Both the position numbers and the translations under genes were made by a program. A DNA stretch of 64,000 nucleotides, from positions 1 through 64,000 of the forward strand of contig NZ_JAGPXL010000012.1 of NCBI RefSeq assembly GCF_018070565.1, in the 5' to 3' direction. This DNA is from Streptomyces sp. B93. GTDB lineage: Bacteria; Actinomycetota; Actinomycetes; Streptomycetales; Streptomycetaceae. Below are positions 9,859-18,442 of the stretch, piece by piece; the first letter of the stretch is position 1, and each line of letters begins with the position of its first letter. The notes beneath the pieces were generated by a model. That model was not told the origin of the DNA, ran no database searches, and was given only the letters and a program-made list of their open reading frames with translations.

Positions 9859-10686
9859 ATGAGTCCCTTCACCGGCTCCGCCACCCGCACCCCCCGCTGG
9901 CGTCACCTGCGCGTCGACCACGACGGCCCCGTCGCCACCGTCACCCTCACCCGCCCCGACAAGCTCAACGCCCTCACCTTCGGCGCCTACGCCGACCTGC
10001 GCGACCTGCTCACCGAGCTGTCCCGGGAACGGGCGGTGCGCGCCCTGGTGCTGGCCGGGGAGGGGCGCGGCTTCTGCTCCGGCGGCGACGTCGACGAGAT
10101 CATCGGCGCCACCCTGTCCATGGACACCGCCCAGCTCCTCGACTTCAACCGGATGACCGGCCAGGTCGTCCGCGCCGTACGGGAGTGCCCCTTCCCGGTG
10201 ATCGCCGCGGTGCACGGCGTCGCCGCGGGCGCCGGGGCGGTCCTCGCCCTCGCCGCCGACTTCAGGGTGGCCGACCCCACCGCCCGCTTCGCCTTCCTCT
10301 TCACCCGTGTCGGCCTCTCCGGCGGCGACATGGGCGCGGCCTACCTGCTGCCCAGGGTCGTCGGCCTCGGCCACGCCACCCGCCTGCTGATGCTCGGCGA
10401 ACCGGTCCACGCCCCCGAGGCCGAACGCATCGGCCTGATCTCCGAACTGACGGACGAGGGCCACGCCGACGAGACCGCCCGCGTTCTGGCCCACCGTCTC
10501 GCCGACGGCCCGGCCCTGGCCCACGCCCAGACGAAGGCCCTGCTGACGGCGGAACTGGACATGCCCCTGGCGGCCTCCATCGAACTGGACGCCGCGACCC
10601 AGGCCCTGCTGATGCACGGCGAGGACTACACGGAGTTCCACCGAGCCTTCCAGGAAAAACGCCCCCCGAAATGGCGGGGACGGTGA
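9859..10686 (+). CDS. enoyl-CoA hydratase/isomerase family protein
   Basis: A 275-residue crotonase. The oxyanion-hole segments are visible: FCSGGDVDEI near residue 72 and HGVAAGAGAVLALAADFRVA near 118-137, followed by GLSGGDMGAAYLLPRVVG. In an aryl-CoA pathway it would hydrate or open the ring-derived enoyl-CoA. GAGGAGG precedes the ATG at good spacing. It is followed after 2 bases by the bifunctional hydroxylase gene, so the two form an operon, probably driven from the palindromic site region at 9780. Confidence 0.9.
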   Translation: MSPFTGSATRTPRWRHLRVDHDGPVATVTLTRPDKLNALTFGAYADLRDLLTELSRERAVRALVLAGEGRGFCSGGDVDEIIGATLSMDTAQLLDFNRMTGQVVRAVRECPFPVIAAVHGVAAGAGAVLALAADFRVADPTARFAFLFTRVGLSGGDMGAAYLLPRVVGLGHATRLLMLGEPVHAPEAERIGLISELTDEGHADETARVLAHRLADGPALAHAQTKALLTAELDMPLAASIELDAATQALLMHGEDYTEFHRAFQEKRPPKWRGR

Positions 10687-10688
10687 GC

Positions 10689-13058
10689 ATGGCGTCCCCA
10701 GGGGCGCGGGGCAGTGCCGATATGCGGCTCCGCCGCGGGGCGCGACCAGCCACCCACAACCCGCAGCCGCAGGACATAGCGATCGTCGGCGGCGGCCCAG
10801 GCGGCCTCTACGCCGCCGCCCTCCTGAAAAGACTCGACCCGAACCGCCAGGTCACCGTCTGGGAACGCAATGCCCCCGGCGACACCTTCGGCTTCGGCGT
10901 CGTCCTCTCCGACGAAACCCTCGGCGGCATGGAACACGCCGACCCCACCGTCCACGCCGCCCTCCAGCCCCACTTCACCCGCTGGAACGACATCCACATC
11001 ACCCACCGCGGCACCCACCACACCTCCGGCGGACACGGCTTCGCCGCGCTGGGCCGGCACCGTCTCCTCAAGGTCCTCCAGGACCGCTGCCACGCCCTCG
11101 GCGTGGACCTCAGGTTCCGCACCGAGGCCCCGTACCCGGCCTGGCTCGCCGAGAGCCACGACCTGGTCATCGCCGCCGACGGCGTGCACAGCACGACCCG
11201 CGAGGCGTACGCCGACGCCTTCCGCCCCCGGCTCACCCACCACCGCTGCCGCTACATCTGGCTCGCCGCCGACTTCGCCTTCGACGCCTTCCGCTTCGAC
11301 ATCGCCGAGACCGAGCACGGCGTGATGCAACTGCACGGCTACCCGTACGCCCCCAACGCCTCCACCGTCATCATCGAGATGCGCGAGGAGGTCTGGCGGG
11401 CGGCGGGCCTGGCCGACCTCGACGTGCGGGAGTCCGTCGACCGCTGCGCCAAGACCTTCGCCGACACCCTCGGGGGCCGCCCCCTGCGCTGCGGCACCTC
11501 GGCGTGGACGACCTTCCGCACGGTCGTCAACGAACGCTGGTCGCACGGCAACGTCGTCCTGCTCGGCGACGCCGCCCACACCGCCCACTTCTCCATCGGC
11601 TCCGGCACCAAACTGGCCGTCGAGGACGCCCTCGCACTCGCCGCCTGCCTCCAGGAACAGCCGACCACGGCCGACGCGCTCACCGCCTACGAGGCCGAGC
11701 GCAAACCCGTCGTCGCCTCCACCCAACGGGCCGCCCGCGCCAGCCTGGAGTGGTTCGAGGACCTGGGCCGGTACGTCGGCCAGCCACCCCGGCAGTTCGC
11801 GTTCAACCTGCTCACCCGCAGCCGCCGGGTCACCCACGACAACCTGAGGCTGCGCGACCCCCGTTTCACCGCCACCGTCGAGCGCGCCTTCGGCTGCCCG
11901 CCCGGCACACCCCCGATGTTCACCCCGTTCCGGCTGCGCGGCCTCACCCTGCGCAACCGGGTCGTCGTCTCCCCGATGGACCTGTACTCGGCGACCGACG
12001 GCGTCCCCGGCGACCTCCACCTCGTCCACCTGGGCGCCCGCGCCCTCGGCGGGGCCGCGCTGGTGATGACGGAGATGGTCTGCGTCAGCGAGCGGGGGCG
12101 CATCACCCCGGGCTGCGCCGGACTGTGGAACGGCCGCCAGACCGAGGCGTGGCGGCGGATCACCGACTTCGTGCACACCCAGGCCCCGGGCACCGCGATC
12201 GGCGTCCAGCTCGGCCACTGTGGCCGCAAGGGCTCGACCAAGCTGATGTGGGAGGGCATGGACGAGCCGCTGGACGACGGCAACTGGCCCCTGGTGGCCG
12301 CCTCCCCGCTGCCGTACCGGCCGGACGGCCAGACCCCGCGCGAGCTGACCCGTGCCCAACTGACCGACCTCCGCGAGGAGTTCGCCGCCGCCGCCGGCAG
12401 GGCCGCCCGCGCCGGGTTCGACCTGCTCGAACTGCACTGCGCGCACGGCTATCTGCTCTCCGGTTTCCTCTCCCCGCTGACCAACCACCGCACCGACGCC
12501 TACGGGGGCCCGCTTGAGCGGCGGCTGCGTTTCCCGCTGGAGGTCTTCGACGCCGTACGGGCCGTGTGGCCCGAGGACCGGCCGATGACGGTGCGGATCT
12601 CCGCCACCGACTGGGCACAGGGCGGCACGACCGCCGAGGACGCCGTCGCCATCGCCCGCGCCTTCGCCGCGCACGGCGCCGACGCGATCGACGTGTCGAC
12701 CGGGCAGGTGGTCGCCGACGAGCGGCCGGAGTTCGGCCGCTCGTACCAGACGCCGTACGCGGACCGCGTCCGGCACGAGGCGGGCGTCCCGGTGATCGCG
12801 GTCGGCGCGATCTCCTCCTGGGACGACGTCAACTCGCTGATCCTCGCCGGACGCACCGACCTGTGCGCCCTCGCCCGCCCGCACCTCTACGACCCGCACT
12901 GGACCCTGCACGCCGCCGCCGAGCAGGGCTACGACGGTCCGGGCGCCGTCTGGCCCGCCCCGTACCGCGCGGGCAGCCGCCCGCCCCGCACGGGCCGCAC
13001 CGACGCGCCCCGACCCCGCCTGACGCTCAACGGCCCAGGTCGGCCATCCCCGCCGTGA
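10689..13058 (+). CDS. bifunctional aryl-CoA 5-hydroxylase/reductase (anthraniloyl- or salicylyl-CoA type)
   Basis: A 789-residue fusion. The N-terminal 390 residues are a flavin hydroxylase with the Rossmann motif IAIVGGGPGGLYAAALLKRL and the second FAD motif VVLLGDAAHTAHFSIGSGTK. The C-terminal 390 residues are an Old-Yellow-Enzyme-like NADH:flavin oxidoreductase (FTPFRLRGLTLRNRVVVSPM, QLGHCGRKG, ELHCAHGYLLSGFLSPLTN). This layout is that of 2-aminobenzoyl-CoA monooxygenase/reductase and proteins annotated salicylyl-CoA 5-hydroxylase. The first 30 residues are encoded by a Streptomyces-type dispersed repeat, so the start is uncertain (ATG 10689 or 10722). Its 3' end overlaps convergent cysN by 32 bases. 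Confidence 0.85.
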   Translation: MASPGARGSADMRLRRGARPATHNPQPQDIAIVGGGPGGLYAAALLKRLDPNRQVTVWERNAPGDTFGFGVVLSDETLGGMEHADPTVHAALQPHFTRWNDIHITHRGTHHTSGGHGFAALGRHRLLKVLQDRCHALGVDLRFRTEAPYPAWLAESHDLVIAADGVHSTTREAYADAFRPRLTHHRCRYIWLAADFAFDAFRFDIAETEHGVMQLHGYPYAPNASTVIIEMREEVWRAAGLADLDVRESVDRCAKTFADTLGGRPLRCGTSAWTTFRTVVNERWSHGNVVLLGDAAHTAHFSIGSGTKLAVEDALALAACLQEQPTTADALTAYEAERKPVVASTQRAARASLEWFEDLGRYVGQPPRQFAFNLLTRSRRVTHDNLRLRDPRFTATVERAFGCPPGTPPMFTPFRLRGLTLRNRVVVSPMDLYSATDGVPGDLHLVHLGARALGGAALVMTEMVCVSERGRITPGCAGLWNGRQTEAWRRITDFVHTQAPGTAIGVQLGHCGRKGSTKLMWEGMDEPLDDGNWPLVAASPLPYRPDGQTPRELTRAQLTDLREEFAAAAGRAARAGFDLLELHCAHGYLLSGFLSPLTNHRTDAYGGPLERRLRFPLEVFDAVRAVWPEDRPMTVRISATDWAQGGTTAEDAVAIARAFAAHGADAIDVSTGQVVADERPEFGRSYQTPYADRVRHEAGVPVIAVGAISSWDDVNSLILAGRTDLCALARPHLYDPHWTLHAAAEQGYDGPGAVWPAPYRAGSRPPRTGRTDAPRPRLTLNGPGRPSPP
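10697..10773 (+). repeat. Streptomyces-type dispersed GC-rich repeat at a gene start
   Basis: The stretch AGGGGCGCGGGGC, then ATGCGGCTCCGCCGCG, GGGCGCGACCAGCCAC and ACCCGCAGCC reads like the short repeat commonly seen between Streptomyces genes. Here it lies over the first codons of the aryl-CoA hydroxylase and leaves no family-like start codon between it and the flavin-binding motif. Identity as a repeat rests on recognition of the pattern, not on a second copy in this window. Confidence 0.5.
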
Positions 13059-14244
13059 GCGTCGCGCCGTCGTCCGGATCGATCAGGATGAACGCTCCGG
13101 TGCGCCGGGAGACCCCGTAGTCGTCCAGGGCCAGCGGCTCGGCGGTGCGCAGCGCGATCCTGCCCAGGTCGTTGGCGGCCAGCTCGCTCGCGCCGTCCAG
13201 GTCCTTGACCAGGGCCTTCACGGTCCGGGTGGTGTGCCGCAGCAGCACCCGGTCGCCGACCCGCAGCGGACGGTCGGCCAGGTGGCACACCGCCGCGCGG
13301 ACGTCCTGGGTGAGCGTCGGCGCGTCCACCCCGGCGGTGATCATGTCGCCGCGCGACACGTCCCGCTGGTCGGCCAGCCGCACGCCGACCGACTGCGGCG
13401 CGTACGCCACCCGCACGTCCCGGCCGAGCGCGTCGATGCCGGTGATCTCGGAGGTCTCGCCGGACGGATGGACGGTCACCCGGTCGCCGACCCGCAGCGC
13501 GCCGGACACCAACTGGCCCGCGTACTGCCGGACTTCGCCGTGCCGGATGACGTACTGGACCGGGAAGCGGGCCGGCGCGTCGGCCGAGGTGCGGCCGACC
13601 GGCACGCTCTCCAGGAACTCCAGCAGCGCCGGGCCCCGGTACCACCCCATGCGCGCGGACCGCTCGACGACGTTGTCCCCGGCCAGCGCCGAGACGGGGA
13701 TCGGGGTGAAGCCGGGCAGCCCGACCTCGGCCGCGAGCCCGGCGAAGTCCTCGGCGATCCGCTCGAACTCCGCCTCCCGGTAGTCGACGAGGTCCATCTT
13801 GTTGACGGCGAGCACGACGTGCGGGACCCGCAGGAGTCCGGCGATCGCCGCGTGCCGCCGGGTCTGCTCGACCACGCCGTGCCGGGCGTCGACGAGGACG
13901 ACCGTCAGTTCGGCGGTCGAGGCGCCGGTGACCATGTTCCGGGTGTACTGCACATGCCCCGGGGTGTCCGCGAGGATGAACCGCCTGCGCGGGGTGGCGA
14001 AGTAGCGGTAGGCCACGTCGATGGTGATGCCCTGCTCCCGCTCGGCCCGCAGACCGTCCGTCAGCAGGGCCAGGTCGGGGGCGGACTGCCCCCGGTTGCG
14101 GGACACGTGCTCCACGGCCTCCAACTGGTCGGCGAGGACCGACTTGGAGTCGTGCAGCAGCCGTCCCACGAGGGTGGACTTGCCGTCGTCGACGGAACCG
14201 GCGGTGGCGAACCGCAGGGTGTCGACGGTCGTGGTGGTGCTCAT
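13027..14244 (-). CDS. cysN: sulfate adenylyltransferase subunit 1 (GTPase)
   Basis: A 405-residue EF-Tu-like GTPase that drives APS formation with CysD. G1 is AGSVDDGKST near residue 15, G3 is DTPGH, G4 is NKMDLVD. The length is that of the stand-alone subunit without a fused APS kinase, consistent with the separate cysC here. The start ATG 14244 gives MSTTTTVDTLRFATAGSVDD; the longer frame overlaps cysD and is not real. It is the last gene of cysC-cysD-cysN, 2 bases after the cysD stop, and converges on the hydroxylase gene with a 32-base overlap. Confidence 0.95.
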   Translation of the reverse strand: MSTTTTVDTLRFATAGSVDDGKSTLVGRLLHDSKSVLADQLEAVEHVSRNRGQSAPDLALLTDGLRAEREQGITIDVAYRYFATPRRRFILADTPGHVQYTRNMVTGASTAELTVVLVDARHGVVEQTRRHAAIAGLLRVPHVVLAVNKMDLVDYREAEFERIAEDFAGLAAEVGLPGFTPIPVSALAGDNVVERSARMGWYRGPALLEFLESVPVGRTSADAPARFPVQYVIRHGEVRQYAGQLVSGALRVGDRVTVHPSGETSEITGIDALGRDVRVAYAPQSVGVRLADQRDVSRGDMITAGVDAPTLTQDVRAAVCHLADRPLRVGDRVLLRHTTRTVKALVKDLDGASELAANDLGRIALRTAEPLALDDYGVSRRTGAFILIDPDDGATLTAGMADLGR

Positions 14245-14246
14245 GC

Positions 14247-15149
14247 TTAGAAGTACCCCTCGCGCTTGCGGTCTTCCATCGCGGCCTCGGACAGCTTGTC
14301 GTCGGCCCGGGTGGCGCCCCGCTCGGTGAGGCGGGAGGCGGCGATCTCGGCGATCACCTTCTCGATGGTGTCGGCGTCGGAGTCGACCGCGCCGGTGCAG
14401 GACATGTCGCCCACGGTGCGGTAGCGGACCTGCCGCTTCTCCACCGTCTCGGACTCCTTCGGCCCGCCCCACTCACCGGCCGTGAGCCACATGCCGTCCC
14501 GGCGGAAGACCTCGCGGTAGTGGGCGTAGTAGATCTGGGGCAGTTCGATGCCCTCGCGGGCGATGTACTGCCAGACGTCGAGTTCGGTCCAGTTGGACAG
14601 GGGGAAGACGCGGACGTGTTCGCCGGGGGCGTGGCGGCCGTTGTAGAGGTTCCACAGCTCGGGGCGCTGGCGGCGCGGGTCCCACTGGGAGAACTCGTCG
14701 CGCAGTGAGAACACCCGCTCCTTGGCGCGTGCCTTCTCCTCGTCCCGGCGCCCGCCGCCGAAGACGGCGTCGAACTTCTCGTTCTGGATCTTCTCGGTGA
14801 GGGGGAGGGTCTGGAGGGGGTTGCGGGTGCCGTCGGGGCGTTCCTTGAGGATGCCGCGGTCGATGTAGTCCTGTACGGAGGCGACGTGCAGGCGCAGGCC
14901 GTGCTGTTCGACGGTGCGGTCGCGGTAGGCGAGGACCTCGGGGAAGTTGTGCCCGGTGTCCACGTGGAGCAGGGCGAAGGGGACGGGCGCGGGGGCGAAG
15001 GCCTTGAGCGCCAGGTGCAGCATGACGATGGAGTCCTTGCCGCCGGAGAACAGGATCACCGGCTTCTCGAACTCGCCCGCCACCTCACGGAAGATGTGGA
15101 CCGCCTCGGACTCCAGCGCGTCCAGGTGGGAGAGCGCGAAATCACTCAT
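14247..15149 (-). CDS. cysD: sulfate adenylyltransferase subunit 2
   Basis: A 300-residue PP-loop adenylyltransferase that makes adenosine 5'-phosphosulfate. The pyrophosphate loop FSGGKDSIVMLHLA is at about residue 33 and the family segment FDAVFGGGRRDEEKARAKER near 125. The start ATG 15149 overlaps the cysC stop as ATGA, showing translational coupling. No cysH reductase lies next to it, unlike many Streptomyces cys loci. Confidence 0.96.
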   Translation of the reverse strand: MSDFALSHLDALESEAVHIFREVAGEFEKPVILFSGGKDSIVMLHLALKAFAPAPVPFALLHVDTGHNFPEVLAYRDRTVEQHGLRLHVASVQDYIDRGILKERPDGTRNPLQTLPLTEKIQNEKFDAVFGGGRRDEEKARAKERVFSLRDEFSQWDPRRQRPELWNLYNGRHAPGEHVRVFPLSNWTELDVWQYIAREGIELPQIYYAHYREVFRRDGMWLTAGEWGGPKESETVEKRQVRYRTVGDMSCTGAVDSDADTIEKVIAEIAASRLTERGATRADDKLSEAAMEDRKREGYF

Positions 15150-15697
15150 ACGAGCCCCCGCTCCACCAGCACCGAGTGGACGAGGTCGGCCGACTCGCGC
15201 GGGGTCTGGTCCTGCGTCTTGAGCACCAGCGCCGGGTCCACCGGCTCCTCGTACGGGTCGTCGACGCCGGTCAGCCCGGTCAGTTCGCCCGCGGCCTGCC
15301 TGGCGTACAGGCCCTTCACGTCCCGCTCGCTGCACACCTCCACCGGGGTCGCCACATGCACCTCGACGTACGGCGTTCCGCTCGCCTCGTGCCGTCTGCG
15401 CACGGCCTCGCGGCTGTCGGCGTACGGGGCGATGACCGGGACGAGCGACAGCACACCGTTGCGGGCCAGCACCTCCGAGACCAGGCCGATGCGTTGCACG
15501 TTGGTGTTGCGGTCCGCACGGGAGAAGCCGAGCCCGGCGGAGAGGAAGCGGCGGATCTCGTCGCCGTCGAGCACCTCCACCCGGTGTCCCTCAGATCTGA
15601 GCCGGTCCCCGAGCAGGCGGGCGATCGTCGTCTTGCCCGCGCTCGGCAACCCGGTGAGCCAGATCGTGGCTCCCTGAGCCCTTGCCGGTGTGGTCAT
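15146..15697 (-). CDS. cysC: adenylylsulfate kinase
   Basis: A 183-residue APS kinase that phosphorylates APS to PAPS. The P-loop is GLPSAGKTT, followed by LDGDEIRRFLSAGLGFSRADR, the APS-binding region, and the KGLYARQAAGE lid segment. ATG 15697 is chosen over ATG 15706 because AGAGG then lies about 9 bases away rather than abutting. It leads the cysC-cysD-cysN operon; upstream 15698-15882 is A/G-rich and presumably holds the promoter. Confidence 0.93.
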   Translation of the reverse strand: MTTPARAQGATIWLTGLPSAGKTTIARLLGDRLRSEGHRVEVLDGDEIRRFLSAGLGFSRADRNTNVQRIGLVSEVLARNGVLSLVPVIAPYADSREAVRRRHEASGTPYVEVHVATPVEVCSERDVKGLYARQAAGELTGLTGVDDPYEEPVDPALVLKTQDQTPRESADLVHSVLVERGLV

Positions 15698-15882
15698 GCG
15701 CGACATCCTCTTTCTCTGCTGGCATGGGGCTCAACGAACGCTAGGTAAGAAACTTGAGAAGAGGAAGAGAAGACCGTGAGGGTTCCATAAGGGTCCGGTG
15801 ATGTGCCCGAGGTCACAGGGCTGTGGTCGCCCGAGTCACTCGCGGGCTGTAGCGGAAATCACAATTCCGCTCTCGTCGGGGC

Positions 15883-16695
15883 TCACAGCCCGGCGAACTC
15901 GGCCCCCGCGTCCCGCAGCCGCTCGTGCAACTCCCTGAAGACCGCGGCCGACCGCGCGCCCGGCCAGCCGGCGGGCAGCAGATGGGCGGGGAGCCCGGGG
16001 TCGGCGTAGGGGAGGTGGCGCCAGGAGTCGAGGGCGCGGAGGTAGTCGCGGTACGCCTCCTCGGGCGGGGTGCCGGCCCGCCGCCGCCAGTCGGCCAGCA
16101 CGGGTGCGTGACGGTCGAGGAACGCCTCGTGCTGCTTGGCGATGGCCGCCAGGTCCCACCAGCGGGCGACCGCCTCCACGGTGGGCGCGAAGCCGAGATG
16201 GTCGCCGCGGAAGAAGTCCACGTAGGCGTCGAGCCGCAGCCGCTGAAGGGTGTGCCGGGTCTCCTCGTACAGCCGGGCGGGCGCGACCCACACGCCGGGC
16301 GCGGCGGTGCCGAAGCCGAGTCCGGCCAGCCGGGAGCGCAGTACGTGACGTTTCTGCCGCTCCGACTCCGGCACCGAGAACACGGCGAGCACCCAGCCCT
16401 CGTCCCCGGCGGGCGCGGTGGCGTAGATGCGGCGGTCGCCGTCGTCGAGCAACTGGCGTGCGTCCGGGGAGAGTTCGTACCCGGCGGTGCCTTGCGCGGT
16501 GCGGGCGGGCAGCAGCAGGCCGCGCCGCTTGAGCCGGGAGACCGAGGAGCGGACCGACGGCGCGTCCACGCCCACCGCCGCCAGCAGGCGGATCAGCTCC
16601 GCGACGGGCATCGGGCCGGGCAGGAACCGGCCGTAGGCGCCGTAGAGCGTGACGATCAGAGACCGAGGAGCATGCTGGTCGGACACGTTGATCAT
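15883..16695 (-). CDS. PaaX family transcriptional repressor
   Basis: A 270-residue regulator. The N-terminal winged helix (ELIRLLAAVGVDAPSVRSSVSRLKRRGLL) is followed by the PaaX core with GDEGWVLAVFSVPESERQKRHVLRSRL and the C-terminal LPAHLLPAGWPG segment. PaaX proteins repress aromatic catabolic genes and release DNA on binding an aryl-CoA. It lies 28 bases downstream of the CoA-ligase gene on the same strand, so the enzyme that would make the inducer and the sensor are co-transcribed. The palindromes at 9780 and 18384 are candidate targets. The start could also be GTG 16686; neither has a good ribosome site. Confidence 0.85.
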   Translation of the reverse strand: MINVSDQHAPRSLIVTLYGAYGRFLPGPMPVAELIRLLAAVGVDAPSVRSSVSRLKRRGLLLPARTAQGTAGYELSPDARQLLDDGDRRIYATAPAGDEGWVLAVFSVPESERQKRHVLRSRLAGLGFGTAAPGVWVAPARLYEETRHTLQRLRLDAYVDFFRGDHLGFAPTVEAVARWWDLAAIAKQHEAFLDRHAPVLADWRRRAGTPPEEAYRDYLRALDSWRHLPYADPGLPAHLLPAGWPGARSAAVFRELHERLRDAGAEFAGL

Positions 16696-16723
16696 CTTAC
16701 GGCGTCGGGGATCGCCGTATGGA

Positions 16724-18325
16724 TCACCGCTGGTCACCCGCCGTACGCAGCCGGAACCGCTGGAGTTTGCCGGTCGCGGTGCGCGGCAGCGCGTCCAGGA
16801 AGACGATCTCGCGCGGGCACTTGTACGGCGCCAGCTCGGACTTGACGAAGGCGCGCAGCGCGTCGCCGTCCCGTGGCACGCCCTCCCGTACGACGACGAA
16901 GGCGACCACCGCCGTCCCGCGGGCCTCGTCGGGGCGGCCGACGACCGCCGCCTCCACCACGTCCGGGTGGCGCAGCAGCGCGTCCTCGACCTCCGGTCCG
17001 GCGATGTTGTACCCGGCCGAGATGATCATGTCGTCGGCGCGGGCGACATAGCGGAAGTAGCCGTCGGGTTCACGGACGTAGGTGTCGCCGGTGAGGTTCC
17101 AGCCGTCGCGGACGTACTCCCGCTGCCGGGGATCGGCGAGATAGCGGCAGCCGACCGGCCCGCGCACCGCCAGCAGTCCGGGCTCCCCGTCGGGCACGGG
17201 CTCGCCGTCGGCGTCCTGCACGCGCGCGTGCCAGCCGGGGACGGGCAGGCCCGTGGTGCCGGGGCGGATGTCCTCGTCGGCGGCGGAGACGAAGATGTGC
17301 AGCAGTTCGGTGGCGCCGATGCCGTTGATGACGCGCAGGCCGGTGCGTTCGTGCCAGGCGTGCCAGGTGGCCGCGGGCAGGTTCTCGCCCGCCGAGACAC
17401 AGCGGCGCAGCGAGGTCACGTCGTGCCCGTCGAGGTCGCCGAGCATCGCGCGGTACGCGGTCGGCGCGGTGAACAGCACCGACACCCGGTGCTCGGCGAT
17501 CGCGGGCAACAGCTGGGCGGGGCCCGCCTGTTCGAGCAGCAGCGCGCTGGCCCCGGCGCGCATCGGGAAGACGACGAGCCCGCCGAGCCCGAAGGTGAAG
17601 CCGAGCGGGGGGCTGCCCGCGAACACGTCGTCGGCGCTCGGCCGCAGCACGTGCCGGGAGAAGGTGTCGGCGATCGCGAGGACGTCCCGGTGGAAGTGCA
17701 GGCACCCCTTGGGGCGGCCGGTGGTGCCGGAGGTGAAGGCGATCAGCGCGACGTCGTCGGCGGCGGTGTCCACGGCCGGGTACGGGGTGTCGGGTGCTGG
17801 GCGGCCCAGCAGGTCGTCGGGGCCGTCACCGCCGTAGGTGACGATCCTGAGCCCCGGTATCTCCGCCTTGGCGAGGTCGTCCACGGAGCGGATGTCGCAC
17901 AGCGCGTGCCCGACCCGGGCGATCTCGCACATCGTGCGCAGCTCGCCGGGGCGCTGCTGGGCCAGCACGGTCACCGCGACCGCGCCCGCCTTCAGCACGG
18001 CCAGCCAGCAGGCCGCCAGCCACGGGGTGGTCGGGCCGCGCAGCAGCACCCGGTTGCCGGGTACGACGCCCAGACCGTCGGTGAGGACGTGGGCGAGCCG
18101 GTCGACGCGGGCGCGCAGGTCGCCGTAGCTCCAGGGCGGACCGGTGGGGGTGCGGAAGACGGGGCGGCCGGACGGGGGGCCGTCGAGGAGTTCGACGGCG
18201 CAGTTCAGCCGTTCCGGGTAGCGCAGCTCCGGGAGGTCGAAGGTGAGCCGGGGCCACTGGTCGGGCGGCGGGAGGTGGTCCCGCGCGAAGGTGTCGACGT
18301 GGGCGGAGCGGGTGGGACCGTCCAT
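16724..18325 (-). CDS. aryl-CoA ligase (2-aminobenzoate/benzoate-CoA ligase family)
   Basis: A 533-residue AMP-forming acid:CoA ligase. The AMP-binding core FTSGTTGRPKGCLHFHRD is near residue 190, PLGFTFGLGGL follows, and the C-terminal hinge and lysine are visible in RYVARADDMIISAGYNI and LPRTATGKLQRFRLR. The N-terminus (LPPPDQWPRLTFDLPELRYP) resembles 2-aminobenzoate-CoA ligases more than generic fatty acyl ligases. It would activate the aromatic acid used by the bifunctional hydroxylase. Divergent from the acyl-CoA dehydrogenase across a 117-base promoter region with an operator-like palindrome. Confidence 0.85.
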   Translation of the reverse strand: MDGPTRSAHVDTFARDHLPPPDQWPRLTFDLPELRYPERLNCAVELLDGPPSGRPVFRTPTGPPWSYGDLRARVDRLAHVLTDGLGVVPGNRVLLRGPTTPWLAACWLAVLKAGAVAVTVLAQQRPGELRTMCEIARVGHALCDIRSVDDLAKAEIPGLRIVTYGGDGPDDLLGRPAPDTPYPAVDTAADDVALIAFTSGTTGRPKGCLHFHRDVLAIADTFSRHVLRPSADDVFAGSPPLGFTFGLGGLVVFPMRAGASALLLEQAGPAQLLPAIAEHRVSVLFTAPTAYRAMLGDLDGHDVTSLRRCVSAGENLPAATWHAWHERTGLRVINGIGATELLHIFVSAADEDIRPGTTGLPVPGWHARVQDADGEPVPDGEPGLLAVRGPVGCRYLADPRQREYVRDGWNLTGDTYVREPDGYFRYVARADDMIISAGYNIAGPEVEDALLRHPDVVEAAVVGRPDEARGTAVVAFVVVREGVPRDGDALRAFVKSELAPYKCPREIVFLDALPRTATGKLQRFRLRTAGDQR

Positions 18326-18383
18326 GGCGGTGCGCCCCCTCGGCTGGTGGGCGGCGTGTGGTCAACCGGAGCGTAGCGCGTTG

Positions 18384-18396
18384 GTGACGACAGTCA
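18384..18396 (+). promoter_or_regulatory. palindromic operator-like site, copy 2 of 2
   Basis: GTGACGACAGTCA in the 117-base divergent region between the ligase and acyl-CoA dehydrogenase genes, identical over 13 bases to the site at 9780. TGAC/GTCA arms flank GACA. One site in this position could control both directions. Confidence 0.5.
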
Positions 18397-18442
18397 ACGG
18401 AGCGCGATACCGTCGGGTCAGGCCCAGTGAGGAGGACCGGCG

